NCBI GenBank assembly: GCA_003223675.1
Contig: QHVW01000046.1
Coordinates: forward strand, 1-5,515
Source: Acidobacteriota bacterium
GTDB taxonomy: Bacteria; Acidobacteriota; Thermoanaerobaculia; Multivoradales; UBA5704
DNA: 5,515 bases
Direction of reading: 5' to 3'
Shown: piece after piece, positions 1 through 5,314 of the stretch
Numbering within the stretch: the stretch's first letter is position 1
Layout: every line of letters starts with the position of its first letter
The notes under the pieces: model-generated
What the model was told of the DNA's origin: nothing
What the model saw: only the letters and a program-made list of their open reading frames with translations
The model's database searches: none
Translations under genes and position numbers: made by a program

Positions 1-281
1 TCGAGGACGGTGTCGAGCTCCCCGGCGCCGTCCACGACGGCTTGGCGGGATTCGGCTCGCCGGACCTCGGGGTGGACGTAGCCGAGCGGGAAGCCGACCA
101 CGGTGCCCACCGCCACCGGCGTGCCCCGCAGGATCTCCGCCGCCAAGGCCACATAGACGGGCGGGATGCACACCGAGGCGAAGCCGTGCTCGGCCGCCTC
201 CTCCACCAGCTTGCGCACGTCCGCCTCCGTGGCCTCGGGACGCAGCAGGGTGTGATCGATGTAGCGGGCCAGATCGGTCAT
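1..281 (-). CDS. deoC: Deoxyribose-phosphate aldolase, N-terminal 93 residues (3' end outside window)
   Basis: DeoC is a cytoplasmic class I (Schiff-base) aldolase. It cleaves 2-deoxy-D-ribose 5-phosphate to glyceraldehyde 3-phosphate and acetaldehyde in deoxynucleoside catabolism. Visible family motifs are YIDHTLL with the following RPEAT (residues 7-18), a CIPP strand (38-41), VVGFPLG (61-67), and the A-x5-GAxELDTV strand (81-92), whose Asp90 aligns with the conserved active-site Asp of the family. The Schiff-base lysine would lie beyond base 1, so catalytic competence cannot be checked. The ATG at 281-279 is preceded by a strong Shine-Dalgarno GGGAGG (288-293 on the plus strand as CCTCCC) with a 6-base spacer. 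The start overlaps the stop of the SpoIID-like gene as ATGA, so the two are probably translationally coupled. The link to a cell-wall protein looks positional rather than metabolic. The family call is nearly certain; the protein is cut by the window edge, not visibly broken. Confidence 0.95.
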   Translation of the reverse strand, partial: MTDLARYIDHTLLRPEATEADVRKLVEEAAEHGFASVCIPPVYVALAAEILRGTPVAVGTVVGFPLGYVHPEVRRAESRQAVVDGAGELDTVL

Positions 282-2536
282 TTCGTGCCTCCCGCGGCGG
301 TGCGCCCCTTCCAGCGGGCCCGGCCGAGCTCGACGCCGGTGTAATAGTGGGTGAGGATCTCGCGGTAGGTGTGCCCCCGCTGGGCCATGCCGTAAGCCCC
401 CACCTGGCACATCCCCACGCCGTGGCCGAAGCCGCGGCCGGTGAAGAGCCAGCCGGGCTCCGAGTCCTTGGGCGCCAGGCGCTTGGCGGTGAAGAGGGTG
501 TCCGGCACGTCGAGCGTCCAGCGGACCGCGAGACCATCGACGTCCATGGTCTGGGCGTTGTCGCCGAAGATGCGGATCTTCCCCACCCGGCCCGAGACCC
601 CCCGCGAGATGATCTCGAAGCTCTGGAAGCCCATCCCCGGAAAGCGGGTGTTGACCTGCGCGGCGAGCTGCGAGTCGGTGCGGAAGCGGGTCCAGTTGCT
701 GTAGGGGCTGCTGCGGTCGAAGGCGATGCCGTCGAGGTCGATCTCCTGGGTGGCGGCCACCAGCCGGTCCCCCTGCCAGAAGAGGGTCAGGAGATCGCCC
801 GGCACCATGGCGAGCGCGGAGCTGTAGAGGCCGTCCCCCTGGCGGCGGAAGGTGGCGAGGCCGGGCGGCAGGTCGTAGGTCTTGTCCGTCTTCCCCGAGC
901 GGACGGTGATCTTGCCGTCCGCCGTGGAGAGGAACGAGACGTCCTCGCGGCGCACCACGCGCAGGAGCTCCGCCAGCGCCAGGAGCGAGCGCTCGATCTC
1001 CCCTTCGGTGAGCGGCTGGTCGGGCGGACCGCTCACCAGGCCGCTCCGCATCAGGTAGGCCGCGCGCCGGCGGTCCTCCGCGCTCCAGTCGGGGGGCGGA
1101 TTGCTGAGCAGGTACCGGATGTCCTCCGGCGCCAGGAAGAGGCGGGCGTCGAGGGCCAGGTCGAAGGCGGAGGCGATGTAGCGCTGCACCTCGCGGCGGT
1201 CGATGCCGGCGAGCCGCTCGCGCGGCGCGGGGAGCCCCGCCAGGAGCGCCAGATGCTCCAGGCGGACCGCCAGCGATTCGGCGGGCGCCGCCGGGCCCGG
1301 AGGAGGCGGCAGCAGACGCTGGGTGAAGCCGGCCGGGAAGGAGACCCCGGGCCCCAGATCCCCCTCGACGCGGGCGACCCCCGCCTCCATGCAGGGGACC
1401 GCCTTGAGGTACGGCTCCTTCTGCAGGGGGAACATGACGTTGACGTCCTCCGTGTGCCCGCCGCAGGTGGAGCTGTAGAGGGCGTTCACCAGCTCCCCCT
1501 TGTAGAGGAGCACCTGGCCGGCCGTCTCCCGTATGGCTTGATCGGAGAGCGGGTGCTCGACGGCGATGCCGCCGTAGACCTGGCAGCGGGGAGTGGCGCA
1601 GATGTCGTACCCCTCGCGCGAGAACTCGCCCATGTTGCGCAGGGTGTAGGTGCGGGCGGCCACGGCCTGGGCCTTGAGCGCCTCGAGCTGGTTGTAGAGC
1701 TCGGGGCCCATCTCGCTCGGCACCACGCCGCGCAGGTAGTCCTCCACCGGCAGCTCGTTGATCAGGTTGAGCGAGCCGCGGTCGTTGAGGAAGACGAGGA
1801 TCCGCCCGCGGTAGCGCTTCCCCTTGACCCGCACGCTGGGCTCCCCCACCGGCGCCACCGAGAGCCAGCGCCCGTTGTAGACGGTGGCGGTCTGCCCCTC
1901 GGTGATCCGCAGGGCCGGCGCGCTGACGGCGGCCCCTTCGTTCACCACGAAGGCGCCGGTCACGCCGCTCGCCCCCAGCCTTCGCATGTCCGCCTCGGCC
2001 GCCTCGCGGGTGGGATAGTGGCCGATGCGGACGCGGTAGAGGTCGATCCCCGCGTCAAAAAAGGCCTCGCCGGACTGGCCCGAGATCCGCTCGAGCTGCT
2101 TGGCGAGGTCCTGCGCCTGCCGCTCGTCCCGCAGGGCGGCCACCTGGAGGCGGTAGTACCCCTGCTGGGCCATGGCCGCGGCGGGCTCGACCTTGATCGC
2201 GGCGGTGACGGGCACCGTCTGATTCTCCACGGCCATGTCCAGCGTCTCCTCGCAGCAGGGGAAGGTCACCGCTTCGAGATCGCTGGCGAGCCCCACCTTG
2301 ACCAGCAGCGGCTCGGTGACCGTCTGGGGCGGCGCCTCGAGCTGCGCTGGCAGGGGCTCCCGCAGCGGCGGCTTCGGCATGGGAACGGACTGGCTGGGCG
2401 GACGCGGCTTCGGCGCCGGTGCCGTCTTCGGAGGCCTGGCGGCGGGCCCTTTGGGGGCGGTGCGCGGCGACGTCTTCGGCCCGCAGGCGAGGACCAGGAG
2501 CAACAGGGCAACGACGAGCAGGAGCTGCGATCTCAA
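278..2536 (-). CDS. SPOR and SpoIID/LytB-domain lipoprotein, probable peptidoglycan lytic transglycosylase or amidase enhancer
   Basis: A 752-residue predicted lipoprotein. I start it at TTG 2536-2534, because a GAGGT Shine-Dalgarno lies 9 bases upstream and this start gives a clean signal peptide ending in VLAC with Cys18 as the lipidated residue. Longer in-frame readings run through the upstream membrane-protein gene. Order of parts: signal 1-17; Pro/Lys-rich linker about 20-75; a short VKVGL strand region (78-120) like the SpoIID N-terminus; a SPOR-like domain (126-199), expected to bind denuded glycan at septa; then the SpoIID core from about 216. Core motifs are VVPSEM (271-276, Glu275 the likely catalytic acid), EALKAQAVAARTYTL (285-299), DICATPRCQVYGG (311-323), YSSTCGGHTE (354-363) and, near the end, GRGFGHGVGMCQVGAYGMA (700-718). 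The core is split by about 227 residues (roughly 383-609). B. subtilis SpoIID cuts denuded glycan strands; the role in a non-sporulator is inferred. It sits between a membrane protein and deoC, with overlapping ends on both sides. Confidence 0.9.
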   Translation of the reverse strand: MRSQLLLVVALLLLVLACGPKTSPRTAPKGPAARPPKTAPAPKPRPPSQSVPMPKPPLREPLPAQLEAPPQTVTEPLLVKVGLASDLEAVTFPCCEETLDMAVENQTVPVTAAIKVEPAAAMAQQGYYRLQVAALRDERQAQDLAKQLERISGQSGEAFFDAGIDLYRVRIGHYPTREAAEADMRRLGASGVTGAFVVNEGAAVSAPALRITEGQTATVYNGRWLSVAPVGEPSVRVKGKRYRGRILVFLNDRGSLNLINELPVEDYLRGVVPSEMGPELYNQLEALKAQAVAARTYTLRNMGEFSREGYDICATPRCQVYGGIAVEHPLSDQAIRETAGQVLLYKGELVNALYSSTCGGHTEDVNVMFPLQKEPYLKAVPCMEAGVARVEGDLGPGVSFPAGFTQRLLPPPPGPAAPAESLAVRLEHLALLAGLPAPRERLAGIDRREVQRYIASAFDLALDARLFLAPEDIRYLLSNPPPDWSAEDRRRAAYLMRSGLVSGPPDQPLTEGEIERSLLALAELLRVVRREDVSFLSTADGKITVRSGKTDKTYDLPPGLATFRRQGDGLYSSALAMVPGDLLTLFWQGDRLVAATQEIDLDGIAFDRSSPYSNWTRFRTDSQLAAQVNTRFPGMGFQSFEIISRGVSGRVGKIRIFGDNAQTMDVDGLAVRWTLDVPDTLFTAKRLAPKDSEPGWLFTGRGFGHGVGMCQVGAYGMAQRGHTYREILTHYYTGVELGRARWKGRTAAGGTK

Positions 2537-3483
2537 GCGGTCTGTACCTCGGGGTAGCGTCGACTCTCGCTCGGCGTCTCGCTCCGCACCAGGGCCACCA
2601 GGGCTCCGGCGAGGACCATCGCGAGCAGGGTATTGGGAAGACTTTGCAGCAGGAACAGGAGGAAGCGGACCAGCGTCCGCATCAGGGGGGCGCCGGAGAG
2701 CAGGGCGTCGGCCGCCGCTCCCAGCGGGAAGAAGACGATCGCCAGGGCGAGCCCGGCCACCAGGGCGACCAGGAAGAGGGCGATCACAGTGCCCAGGCGT
2801 CGCCCAAGCACGGATATCCCCCGCCGCGAGGCGGCCCGCACGCTGGAGCCGTCGCGCGCCAGGTCGGCCTGGGCCAGGTGGAGCCAGAGGCCGAGCACGA
2901 GCGCCAGGAATCCCATCGGCAGCGCGCCGCCGCAGCCGATCCCCAGGGCCGCCGGGCTTCCCCACTGCGCGCCGCCCACGCCCAGGAAGATCAGCCAGAG
3001 CAGGGCCGCTCCCCCCAGCAGGAAGGCGAAGACGCCGAACAGGAGGAGCACGCCGAAGAACCGCCACATGTAGAGCCCGCCCCAGCCCAGGAAGTCGCGC
3101 AGGCTGAAGGTGCGGAAGAATTCCTTGCTCCGCCGCGGGCCGGGGAGGGCCTGGCGGTCGGCCGCGGCGAGCACGCCGTAGGCGCCGGCCTGGAAATACG
3201 AGTGGAGGAGCAGCGAGGCGAGCCAGACCGCCAGCATGGCGATCAGGGCCAGCAGGAGCGCGGGCGAGAGGTCCGCGAGCCGGCGGGCCAGCGCCTCGGC
3301 TTGGCGGGCGGCATTCCCTGAGCCCACCAGATTCGCCCCCACGATCAGCAGGGGGAGGAAGAGGCCGAGCGCCAGGAGCGCCGTGAGCAGGAGCCATTCG
3401 AGCCACTGGAGGAGCACCAGCTCCCAGTTGGCCGCGAGGTTGGTCCAGCCGCGGCGCAGGCAGTCGAGGGCGGAGAGCCTCAC
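2533..3483 (-). CDS. Six-helix integral membrane protein, function unknown
   Basis: A 316-residue hydrophobic protein. About six membrane segments are visible by eye, near residues 28-52, 73-95, 141-170, 180-203, 230-254 and 270-299. The loop between helices two and three (about 105-135) is basic and carries charged and aromatic residues; the C-terminal tail is short and polar. The opening (LDCLRRGW...NW then hydrophobic) resembles uncharacterised multi-pass proteins that begin with a conserved RGW amphipathic segment, but I recognise no catalytic or transport motif. The start is GTG 3483-3481, overlapping the ATPase stop as GTGA. No good Shine-Dalgarno precedes it, so coupling to the ATPase is the probable way it is translated. 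Its stop overlaps the TTG start of the SpoIID lipoprotein. Position suggests a role at the cell envelope alongside that protein, which is inference from context only. Confidence 0.85.
   Translation of the reverse strand: MRLSALDCLRRGWTNLAANWELVLLQWLEWLLLTALLALGLFLPLLIVGANLVGSGNAARQAEALARRLADLSPALLLALIAMLAVWLASLLLHSYFQAGAYGVLAAADRQALPGPRRSKEFFRTFSLRDFLGWGGLYMWRFFGVLLLFGVFAFLLGGAALLWLIFLGVGGAQWGSPAALGIGCGGALPMGFLALVLGLWLHLAQADLARDGSSVRAASRRGISVLGRRLGTVIALFLVALVAGLALAIVFFPLGAAADALLSGAPLMRTLVRFLLFLLQSLPNTLLAMVLAGALVALVRSETPSESRRYPEVQTA
2546..2550 (-). promoter_or_regulatory. Shine-Dalgarno site fixing the TTG start of the SpoIID-like gene
   Basis: GAGGT on the minus strand lies 9 bases before TTG 2536-2534, inside the last codons of the membrane-protein gene. 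No ATG or GTG gives a signal peptide in this frame. This site therefore supports the rare TTG start over a longer open frame that reaches 3406. Confidence 0.7.
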
Positions 3484-4355
3484 CGCAGGTGCGCCCCGTG
3501 CACCGCGTGCTCGCGCCGGAAGTCCTCGACCGCGTCGAGCACCACCGGCTGGGCCATCTCGTAGAGCCGGCTGACGAGCATGGCAGGGAGACGCCTGGTC
3601 AGGAGCTCCTCCTCGTCGAAGGCGGGCGGGGTCTCGGGATCGCGCCCACGGTCGAGGGTTTTCGGAACCATCGTGGTCCGTCCGGCGACTTGGATGCGTT
3701 CCGTCTTCGGTGCGGCTGGATCCAGGCGGTAGTTGGTGGTGAACAGGGTCGGCAGCCGCCGGGTGTAGCGGTTGTTGATGATCAGGTAGAGGATGTCACG
3801 CACCCAGGGGGTCGGCTTCTGGGCCCCGAGCTCGTCGAGGACCAGGAGCTCCACCTCGGACAGCGGGTCGAGAATCTGCCGCTTCGATTCCGGAGAGTCC
3901 GGATCGAAGGTCGACTGGATCTGGTGGATCAGGGAGGTGAACTCGACGAAGCGTCCACGCAAGTGATAGCGCTCGACCAGCTCGACCAGGATGGCCACCG
4001 AAAGGTGGGTCTTGCCCACCCCCGGAGGCCCCACGAAGAGGAGCCCGGACTGTCGGAAGCCGCTCCCCTCCTGGATGAATCCTTCAACGTAGTCCTGGGC
4101 GATCTTGCGCGCCGCGAAGAGCTGGGGGTCTTGCCGCGAGCGGTTGCTGGAGACGTGGAAATTGGTCAGCCGGCAGTGCCGGTAACGGGGGGGAATCCCC
4201 GCCGCGGCGAGCAGCCGGGGGACGACGTCCCGCTGGCGGCAGGAGCAGGGGCGGGCGGTGCCGGCGTGGCCGTCCGGCAGGAGAACCCAGCCCCGTCCCC
4301 CGCACGCGGGGCAGGGCTCTTCGAGAGCTTCGGGAAGCATGCCGAATCGTAGCAT
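3480..4355 (-). CDS. DnaC/IstB-like AAA+ ATPase with N-terminal zinc-binding cysteines
   Basis: A 291-residue P-loop ATPase of the DnaC/DnaI/IstB helicase-loader type. The N-terminus has a likely zinc site: CPAC (15-18) and CSC (37-39). Next comes the AGIPPRYRHCRLTNF segment (52-66), typical of DnaC-like proteins. The ATPase core has Walker A GPPGVGKTH (109-117), Walker B LLVLDELG (170-177), an INNRYTRRLPTLFTTN block (193-208; Asn/Arg and sensor 1), and a C-terminal SRLYEM sensor-2-like segment near residue 262. About 45 residues between TTNY and the sensor-2 region (roughly 212-256) are longer than I expect for the family. Known relatives load replicative helicase (DnaC) or assist IS21 transposition (IstB). 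No transposase is next to it here, so a cellular helicase-loader-like role is more likely, but unproven. The start ATG at 4355 has no clear Shine-Dalgarno; ATG 4340 is an alternative that still keeps all four cysteines. It heads the overlapping gene chain down to deoC. Confidence 0.88.
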   Translation of the reverse strand: MLRFGMLPEALEEPCPACGGRGWVLLPDGHAGTARPCSCRQRDVVPRLLAAAGIPPRYRHCRLTNFHVSSNRSRQDPQLFAARKIAQDYVEGFIQEGSGFRQSGLLFVGPPGVGKTHLSVAILVELVERYHLRGRFVEFTSLIHQIQSTFDPDSPESKRQILDPLSEVELLVLDELGAQKPTPWVRDILYLIINNRYTRRLPTLFTTNYRLDPAAPKTERIQVAGRTTMVPKTLDRGRDPETPPAFDEEELLTRRLPAMLVSRLYEMAQPVVLDAVEDFRREHAVHGAHLR

Positions 4356-4367
4356 GGGGGCCCCGAA

Positions 4368-4398
4368 CCCTACCCCTCTCCCGTTCCCTCCCCCTCCC
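4368..4398 (-). promoter_or_regulatory. Candidate G-quadruplex in the leader of the DnaC-like gene
   Basis: Read on the minus strand, this stretch has six runs of three to five G (plus-strand C runs at 4396-4398, 4390-4394, 4386-4388, 4380-4382, 4373-4376 and 4368-4370). They are separated by loops of 1, 1, 3, 3 and 2 bases. That fits the usual four-tract G-quadruplex rule with two spare tracts. It is in the sense strand, 12 bases before ATG 4355, and begins shortly after the stop of the upstream repeat gene. It could form in mRNA and affect translation or read-through, or form in DNA. The structure is predicted, not shown. It may instead be a low-complexity spacer. Confidence 0.5.
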
Positions 4399-4411
4399 TC
4401 ACCGCTATCCG

Positions 4412-4720
4412 CTAGGGGTCACAACCGCCTCCACCAAACAGACCGTCAGGGTCACATGCCCCGCGACCGTCTAGGGTGGTGGTGAGTCCATCCGGGTCAC
4501 AGCCGCCACCGCCGTCAAGTCCATCAGGGCCACAAGCTCCCCGGCCTTCAAGAGTGAGACCATTGGGGTCAAATCCTCCCCTCCCTTTGCTGATTCCCCG
4601 GTTTCCGGCAGGGCTCACTAGAGCCTCTATGGCGTGCCAGAGGCGGGACAGGGGGGACGCTAGGGGAGCGGAGAGGGTCAGGAGGACAAGGAAGACAGGC
4701 AGACCACGACGGAGTAGCAT
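4412..4720 (-). CDS. Small predicted exported protein with Gly/Cys/DPDGL repeats
   Basis: A 102-residue protein of unknown function. Residues 1-22 look like a Sec signal peptide: Arg4-Arg5, then a Leu/Val-rich core to about Leu17, then SAPLAS, a plausible signal-peptidase I site. A short LSRLWHAIEALVSPAGN segment (24-40) follows. Residues 50-102 are repeats: a DP[ND]GL...GRGAC unit alternates with a [GD]PDGL-x-GGGGC unit, twice, ending in DP before the stop. Four cysteines at 63, 74, 89 and 100 are 11, 15 and 11 apart. I chose ATG 4720 because it gives a canonical signal peptide. TTG 4750 is in frame, but an AGGTGA lies too close to it to act as a good ribosome site. No strong Shine-Dalgarno precedes ATG 4720, which lowers confidence. 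The regular repeat in frame, with a signal peptide in the same frame, argues for a real gene. Possible roles (surface peptide, disulfide-rich or modified peptide precursor, metal binding) are guesses. Confidence 0.6.
   Translation of the reverse strand: MLLRRGLPVFLVLLTLSAPLASPLSRLWHAIEALVSPAGNRGISKGRGGFDPNGLTLEGRGACGPDGLDGGGGCDPDGLTTTLDGRGACDPDGLFGGGGCDP
4415..4573 (-). repeat. In-frame tandem repeat encoding Gly/Cys/DPDGL units
   Basis: On the plus strand a GGGTCACA-like octamer recurs at 4416, 4449, 4494, 4527 (GGGCCACA) and 4566 (GGGTCAAA). The spacings are 33, 45, 33 and 39 bases, all multiples of three. These match alternating 11-residue and 13- or 15-residue protein units. The two larger units are therefore about 24 and 26 residues, followed by a DP stub where the stop codon interrupts a third. 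Drift between copies is moderate at the DNA level while residues are well kept, which suggests selection on the protein. Confidence 0.75.
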
Positions 4721-4728
4721 GAGAGACC

Positions 4729-4741
4729 CACTTTCAAAGTG
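4729..4741. promoter_or_regulatory. 13-base palindrome upstream of the repeat-protein gene
   Basis: CACTTTCAAAGTG is a perfect dyad with 6-base arms around a central C. It lies 8 bases before ATG 4720 on the minus strand. A second, overlapping inverted repeat pairs GTGAG (4739-4743) with CTCAC (4751-4755) across a 7-base loop. Either could be a repressor site or an mRNA hairpin controlling the repeat gene. If translation started at TTG 4750 instead, the palindrome would be coding. Chance is possible. Confidence 0.3.
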
Positions 4742-4819
4742 AGGAAGCAACTCACCTGCGATCTTAGCCGATCCCTGCTTCTTCCAGAGAACGGCGCGGC
4801 CTACAGCCCTCTCCTTTGT

Positions 4820-5098
4820 CTATCTAGACGCCGAGGACGACATCGCCCGAAGGGCCGTTGAAACGGCGGGGAGTTTGTCGTTTACCAAAACCTCAAGGTC
4901 CCCAAGGATAACCGCCGTCTGGTCCTCTAAACCGCCCTCTCGCATCTGGTCCAGTTGCGGAGACCTTGGCAGCCCGGCGTGACAGATTTTTAAAACCTCA
5001 GATACGGAGTCTATGATGTTAGCCAAGTGCCTACAAACTGTCTGAACAGTCGGTACTTCTAGCTTCTCAGGCGATGCCTCATGTCCTGTCAAACTCAT
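4820..5098 (-). CDS. Unrecognised 92-residue protein, probably soluble and helical
   Basis: I do not recognise this protein. It has no signal peptide and no membrane segment. After a polar N-terminus (about 1-16), most of residues 17-86 looks helix-compatible, with spaced hydrophobics in CRHLANIIDSVSEVLKICH (22-40) and in the VILGDLEVLVNDKLPAVSTAL stretch (63-83). The tail is Ser/Ala-rich. It could be a small helical-bundle or partner protein, but no function follows. ATG 5098-5096 is preceded by GGAGG (plus-strand CCTCC at 5103-5107), four bases away, a convincing if slightly close ribosome site. It starts 21 bases after the stop of the zinc-ribbon gene, so the two are probably co-transcribed. 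Its base composition is less GC-rich than the chain to the left, consistent with acquired DNA. Confidence 0.65.
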   Translation of the reverse strand: MSLTGHEASPEKLEVPTVQTVCRHLANIIDSVSEVLKICHAGLPRSPQLDQMREGGLEDQTAVILGDLEVLVNDKLPAVSTALRAMSSSASR

Positions 5099-5119
5099 AG
5101 AGCCTCCGTGGAATGATGG

Positions 5120-5311
5120 TTAATAAAAGGTGTTGATCGTGATTAGACTCGCTTCAACCCGCTCTTGGTCAGCACCGGTATTCTTGAATTTCCGCCCGCA
5201 GTCCTTACACCGTGCGCGTGGAACCTGTTGCATAAGCACACCTCGGCCACGCTTTACGCGAAGCTGACAAAATTTAATCTCCAGGCTGCCGCCGCATTTT
5301 GGACATGTCAT
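5120..5311 (-). CDS. Small zinc-ribbon protein (four-cysteine CPxC...CxxC)
   Basis: A 63-residue protein with two zinc knuckles, CPKCGG (Cys3, Cys6) and CKDCGRKF (Cys35, Cys38), separated by a basic stretch rich in Arg/Lys (18-34); an extra Cys15 is present. The pattern of an N-terminal knuckle, a basic arm, and VPRARCKDCGRKF recalls YgiT/MqsA-type zinc fingers of antitoxins. It also recalls NrdR- or Ogr-like zinc ribbons that bind nucleic acid. I cannot choose between these by eye, and the protein lacks the helix-turn-helix or ATP-cone of full-length MqsA or NrdR. Binding of DNA or RNA is the likeliest role. ATG 5311 lies just 3 bases after the stop of the upstream partial gene, with only a weak GGCGG ribosome site 7 bases before it, so coupling is likely. 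No obvious toxin is adjacent, although the 92-residue protein downstream could be a partner. Confidence 0.7.
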   Translation of the reverse strand: MTCPKCGGSLEIKFCQLRVKRGRGVLMQQVPRARCKDCGRKFKNTGADQERVEASLITINTFY

Positions 5312-5314
5312 AGG

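Noticed and set aside
347..2557. 736-codon open frame on the plus strand
   Set aside because: It lies exactly opposite the SpoIID lipoprotein, whose motifs are unmistakable. Its translation is low-complexity (Arg/Gly/Val/Leu) with no domain, as expected of an antisense frame in GC-rich DNA.
2419..3321. 300-codon plus-strand open frame rich in Gln, Glu and Gly
   Set aside because: It is opposite the membrane-protein gene. Hydrophobic codons read in reverse yield this charged composition; there is no ribosome site or domain.
2537..3406. Extension of the SpoIID-like frame upstream to 3406
   Set aside because: The extra residues are Arg/Pro/Gly-rich and overlap the hydrophobic membrane-protein gene. 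The TTG at 2536 with GAGGT and a lipobox gives a complete, sensible protein.
3489..4352. 287-codon plus-strand open frame opposite the ATPase
   Set aside because: The minus strand encodes Walker A, Walker B and zinc motifs in order. The plus-strand product has none and is a mirror frame of the GC-rich gene.
3480..4355. Insertion-sequence accessory gene (IstB of IS21)
   Set aside because: There is no IstA-type transposase or terminal inverted repeat in the window. The gene is joined by overlap to chromosomal-type genes.
4476..4742. 88-codon plus-strand frame opposite the repeat gene
   Set aside because: Its Pro/Ser-rich start is the complement of the Gly/Asp repeats. The minus frame has a signal peptide and regular residue repeats, so it is the better coding choice.
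4761..4766. TAAGAT on the minus strand as a -10 box for the repeat gene
   Set aside because: Four of six consensus positions match, but I could not find a credible -35 box at 16-18 bases. It is not distinguishable from chance.
4797..4819. Possible terminator hairpin after the 92-residue gene
   Set aside because: Only a 3-base GGC/GCC stem with a five-base loop and loose outer pairing is visible, and no U-run follows.
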